NCBI RefSeq assembly: GCF_009861525.1
Contig: NZ_WVHL01000001.1
Location: 310,001 to 374,000 of the forward strand
Reading direction: 5' to 3'
Source of the DNA: Pseudomonas sp. LD120
GTDB taxonomy: Bacteria; Pseudomonadota; Gammaproteobacteria; Pseudomonadales; Pseudomonadaceae
DNA length: 64,000 bases
Positions 61,997 through 64,000 of the stretch are shown here, piece after piece. Each line of letters starts with the position of its first letter. The stretch's first letter is position 1. Under the pieces are notes generated by a model that made no database searches, was not told the origin of the DNA, and saw nothing but the letters and a program-made list of their open reading frames with translations. The translations under genes were made by a program, and so were the position numbers.

Positions 61997-63794
61997 GCCC
62001 TTCAGCGCCAACCAGGCCACCGCCGCCGGAACCGATTTTGCCGAGCTGCAACTGACGCCCCACGGCCTGTTCTGGAATGAATACCGTCCCGCAGACGCCA
62101 GTTGCCGGATCTGGCATTGGCAGCAAGGCCAGGCCCGCTGCCTGACCCCGGCGGGTTTCAGCGCCCGCAGCCGCGTCTATGAATATGGTGGCGGCGCCTT
62201 CTGCATCAGCGGCGCACACCTGGTGTTCGTCAATGACGCGGACCAGCAGCTGTATCGCCAGCCCCTAGCGGGCGGCGCGCCAGAAGCCCTGACCCAGGGC
62301 GTTTGCCGCTACGGAGATCTGCAGGCTCACGCCGATCAGGTCCTGGCCGTGGAAGAGTGCGCCAACGAGCACCGGCTGGTGGCCATCGACCTCCACGACG
62401 GGCGTCGGCAGTTGCTCGCCGCCGGGGCCGACTTCTATGCCGCTCCGACCTTGAGCGCCAACGGCCAACGCCTGGCCTGGATCGAATGGGATCGCCCTCA
62501 TCAGCCCTGGACCTGCACTCGCCTGATGCTCGCCGAACGCCACGGCGACGGCACCTGGGGTGAGCCGCGCTGCGTGGCCGGAGACGGCGAGCAGGAATCC
62601 CTGCAGCAGCCACGCTTCGACCAGGACCAGCAACTCTACTGCCTGACCGATCGCCAGGGCTTCTGGCAACCCTGGGGCGAGTCCGGCAGCGGCTTGCGCC
62701 CGCTGCCCTGTACCGCGGCCGATCACGCTCCAGCACCCTGGCAGCTGGGCTGCAGGACCTGGATGCCCCTGGGCGGTGACGCCTGGTTCGGCAGCTGGAC
62801 CGAGAATGGCTTCGGCCGTCTCGGTGTGCACCACGCCGACGGTGCGCAACAGGACTTCAGTGGCGACTACAGTCGCTTTCGCGGCCTGGCGCTGGATCAG
62901 CGCTACCTGTATTGCATCGCCGCCTCCCCCGTCAGCCCCTCGGCGGTGATCACCATCGAGCGCGAAACCCAGCAGGTACAGGTACTGGCCGGCGGCGTGG
63001 CGCCGCTGCCGGCGGAATGCATCAGCCGTCCGCAAACCCTGTGCTACCCCAGCGGTGACGGCCTGGCCCACGGTTTCTTCTATCCGGCCATGAACGGGGT
63101 CAACCGAGCGCCTCTGGTGGTGTTTATCCATGGAGGCCCCACCTCGGCCTGCTATCCGATCCTCGATCCGCGCATCCAGTTCTGGACCCAGCGCGGCTTC
63201 GCCGTGGCCGATCTGAACTACCGTGGCAGCAGCGGCTATGGCCGGGCCTATCGCCAAGCCCTGCACCTGCGCTGGGGCGAAGTGGATGTGGAAGATGCCT
63301 GCGCGGTGGTGTCCTACCTGGACCAGCAAGGGTTGATCGATCCACAACAGGCGTTCATCCGTGGCGGCAGCGCGGGGGGCTACACCACCCTCTGTGCCCT
63401 GGCTTTCGCCAAGACGTTCTGTGCCGGCGCCAGCCTGTACGGGGTCAGCGACCCCATTGCCCTCACCCGTTCCACGCACAAGTTCGAGGGCGACTATCTG
63501 GACTGGCTGATCGGCGATCCAGAGCAGGACAACGAGCGCTATCTGGCGCGCACGCCGCTGCGGTACGCCAGCAACATCAGCGTGCCCGTGGTGTTTTTCC
63601 AGGGTGAGTTGGACGCCGTGGTGGTGCCCCAGCAGACCCGCGACATGCTCAAAGCGCTCCAGGATCAGGGCATTGCTGCCGAGGCCCACTATTACCCGGA
63701 TGAACGCCACGGCTTTCGCAAGGCGGACAATCAGGCTCACGCGCTGGAACAGGAATGGCGGTTTTATCAGAAGGTGCTGCAAGCCCAATGCTGA
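61962..63794 (+). CDS. S9 family prolyl oligopeptidase of the pqq operon (PqqH/PqqM-like)
   Basis: A 610-residue serine peptidase: an N-terminal beta-propeller (residues about 20-360) and a C-terminal alpha/beta hydrolase. The nucleophile is in [10 protein letters not shown] near 468, the acid in [11 protein letters not shown] and the histidine in DERHGFRK near the end. It starts within the last codons of pqqE, so it is cotranslated. Pseudomonads carry this peptidase at the end of the pqq operon; it may help process or degrade PqqA products, but is not proven essential. Confidence 0.85.
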   Translation: MNETHASSPRVEPFSANQATAAGTDFAELQLTPHGLFWNEYRPADASCRIWHWQQGQARCLTPAGFSARSRVYEYGGGAFCISGAHLVFVNDADQQLYRQPLAGGAPEALTQGVCRYGDLQAHADQVLAVEECANEHRLVAIDLHDGRRQLLAAGADFYAAPTLSANGQRLAWIEWDRPHQPWTCTRLMLAERHGDGTWGEPRCVAGDGEQESLQQPRFDQDQQLYCLTDRQGFWQPWGESGSGLRPLPCTAADHAPAPWQLGCRTWMPLGGDAWFGSWTENGFGRLGVHHADGAQQDFSGDYSRFRGLALDQRYLYCIAASPVSPSAVITIERETQQVQVLAGGVAPLPAECISRPQTLCYPSGDGLAHGFFYPAMNGVNRAPLVVFIHGGPTSACYPILDPRIQFWTQRGFAVADLNYRGSSGYGRAYRQALHLRWGEVDVEDACAVVSYLDQQGLIDPQQAFIRGGSAGGYTTLCALAFAKTFCAGASLYGVSDPIALTRSTHKFEGDYLDWLIGDPEQDNERYLARTPLRYASNISVPVVFFQGELDAVVVPQQTRDMLKALQDQGIAAEAHYYPDERHGFRKADNQAHALEQEWRFYQKVLQAQC

Positions 63795-63813
63795 GCGGGT
63801 GCTGCCCGCTCAG
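63791..63813. terminator. Hairpin after the pqq operon
   Basis: CTGAGCGGG (63791-63799) pairs with CCCGCTCAG (63805-63813), loop TGCTG, spanning the S9 peptidase stop codon. It lies between convergent genes but lacks a T-run. Confidence 0.5.
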
Positions 63814-63835
63814 CTGGAACGGGCAGCTTGGATAA

Positions 63836-63994
63836 TCAGCGTTTGGCGATGATGTACACCGCGTGCACGATACCGGGGATGTATCCGCACAGGGTCAGCA
63901 GGATGTTCAGCCAGAAAGCGCCGCCCAAGCCCACTTGCAGAAACACTCCCAAGGGCGGCAAGAGAATGGCGAAGATGATGCGGATCAAGTCCAT
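63836..63994 (-). CDS. Pmp3 family membrane peptide (YqaE-like)
   Basis: A 52-residue double-helix membrane peptide, too short for the usual cut-off. The sequence pattern MDLIRIIFAILLPPLGVFLQ, then a GGAFWLNILLTLCGYIPGIVHA second half, is diagnostic of the Pmp3/UPF0057 family, linked to membrane potential and salt or cold stress. The start at 63994 is six bases from the window edge, so its promoter is outside. It is convergent with the pqq operon. Confidence 0.92.
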   Translation of the reverse strand: MDLIRIIFAILLPPLGVFLQVGLGGAFWLNILLTLCGYIPGIVHAVYIIAKR

Positions 63995-64000
63995 AGGGCA

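Overview
The window is a chromosomal segment of a Pseudomonas, most likely of the P. fluorescens group (P. protegens / P. chlororaphis-like). The evidence is uniformly high GC, Pseudomonas-type REP repeats, and a gene order that follows, block by block, the region of P. aeruginosa PAO1 from about PA0660 down to PA0575 and of P. putida KT2440 around PP_0375 to PP_0427 (synteny recalled from knowledge, not searched). Nearly all of it is core genome. There is no prophage, insertion sequence, CRISPR array or rRNA operon.

Layout. 1-6.6 kb: hemJ, a nitronate monooxygenase, a DUF805 membrane protein, an SDR, a HIT protein, coq7, an OsmC-like protein, the cAMP receptor vfr and a lipoate-ligase-like protein. 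6.7-12.3 kb (minus): rpe-gph-trpE and trpG-trpD-trpC, the first and middle steps of tryptophan synthesis. 12.3-21.4 kb (minus): an iron-containing alcohol dehydrogenase, then an ABC transporter with its own two-component system that matches agtSR-agtABCD (5-aminovalerate/GABA uptake). 21.4-32.8 kb: a DUF3530 hydrolase, a DnaJ/TerB protein, murU-amgK (cell-wall recycling), then lptD-surA-pdxA-rsmA-apaG-apaH-glpE. 33-40.8 kb: prkA-yeaH-spoVR stress cluster, cca, folK-folB, plsY. 40.8-46.7 kb: tsaD and the macromolecular synthesis operon rpsU-dnaG-rpoD. 46.7-50.6 kb: an RmcA-like GGDEF/EAL sensor and tRNA-Ile2(CAT). 50.6-52.6 kb: the only accessory-looking stretch, with a two-gene membrane-protein cassette and a small lipoprotein, none of known function. 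52.7-56.0 kb: an Lrp-type regulator with davB-davA. 56.0-63.8 kb: pqqF-pqqA-pqqB-pqqC-pqqD-pqqE plus an S9 peptidase. The window ends with a Pmp3 family membrane peptide.

How the genes work together. DavB and DavA turn L-lysine into 5-aminovalerate, which is a reported substrate of the Agt transporter; so production and uptake systems for the same metabolite lie about 32 kb apart. PQQ made by the pqq operon serves periplasmic alcohol and glucose dehydrogenases, and the iron-containing alcohol dehydrogenase resembles the ErcA type that lies beside the pqq genes in P. aeruginosa. Two membrane sensors (AgtS-like and RmcA-like) share the same type of periplasmic solute-binding input domain but have different outputs, a histidine kinase and a c-di-GMP cyclase/phosphodiesterase.

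The most unexplained pieces are the 50.6-52.6 kb accessory stretch after the tRNA, a perfect inverted repeat upstream of the agt ABC genes, and several repeat hairpins placed inside operons. I saw no clear new defence or mobile system.
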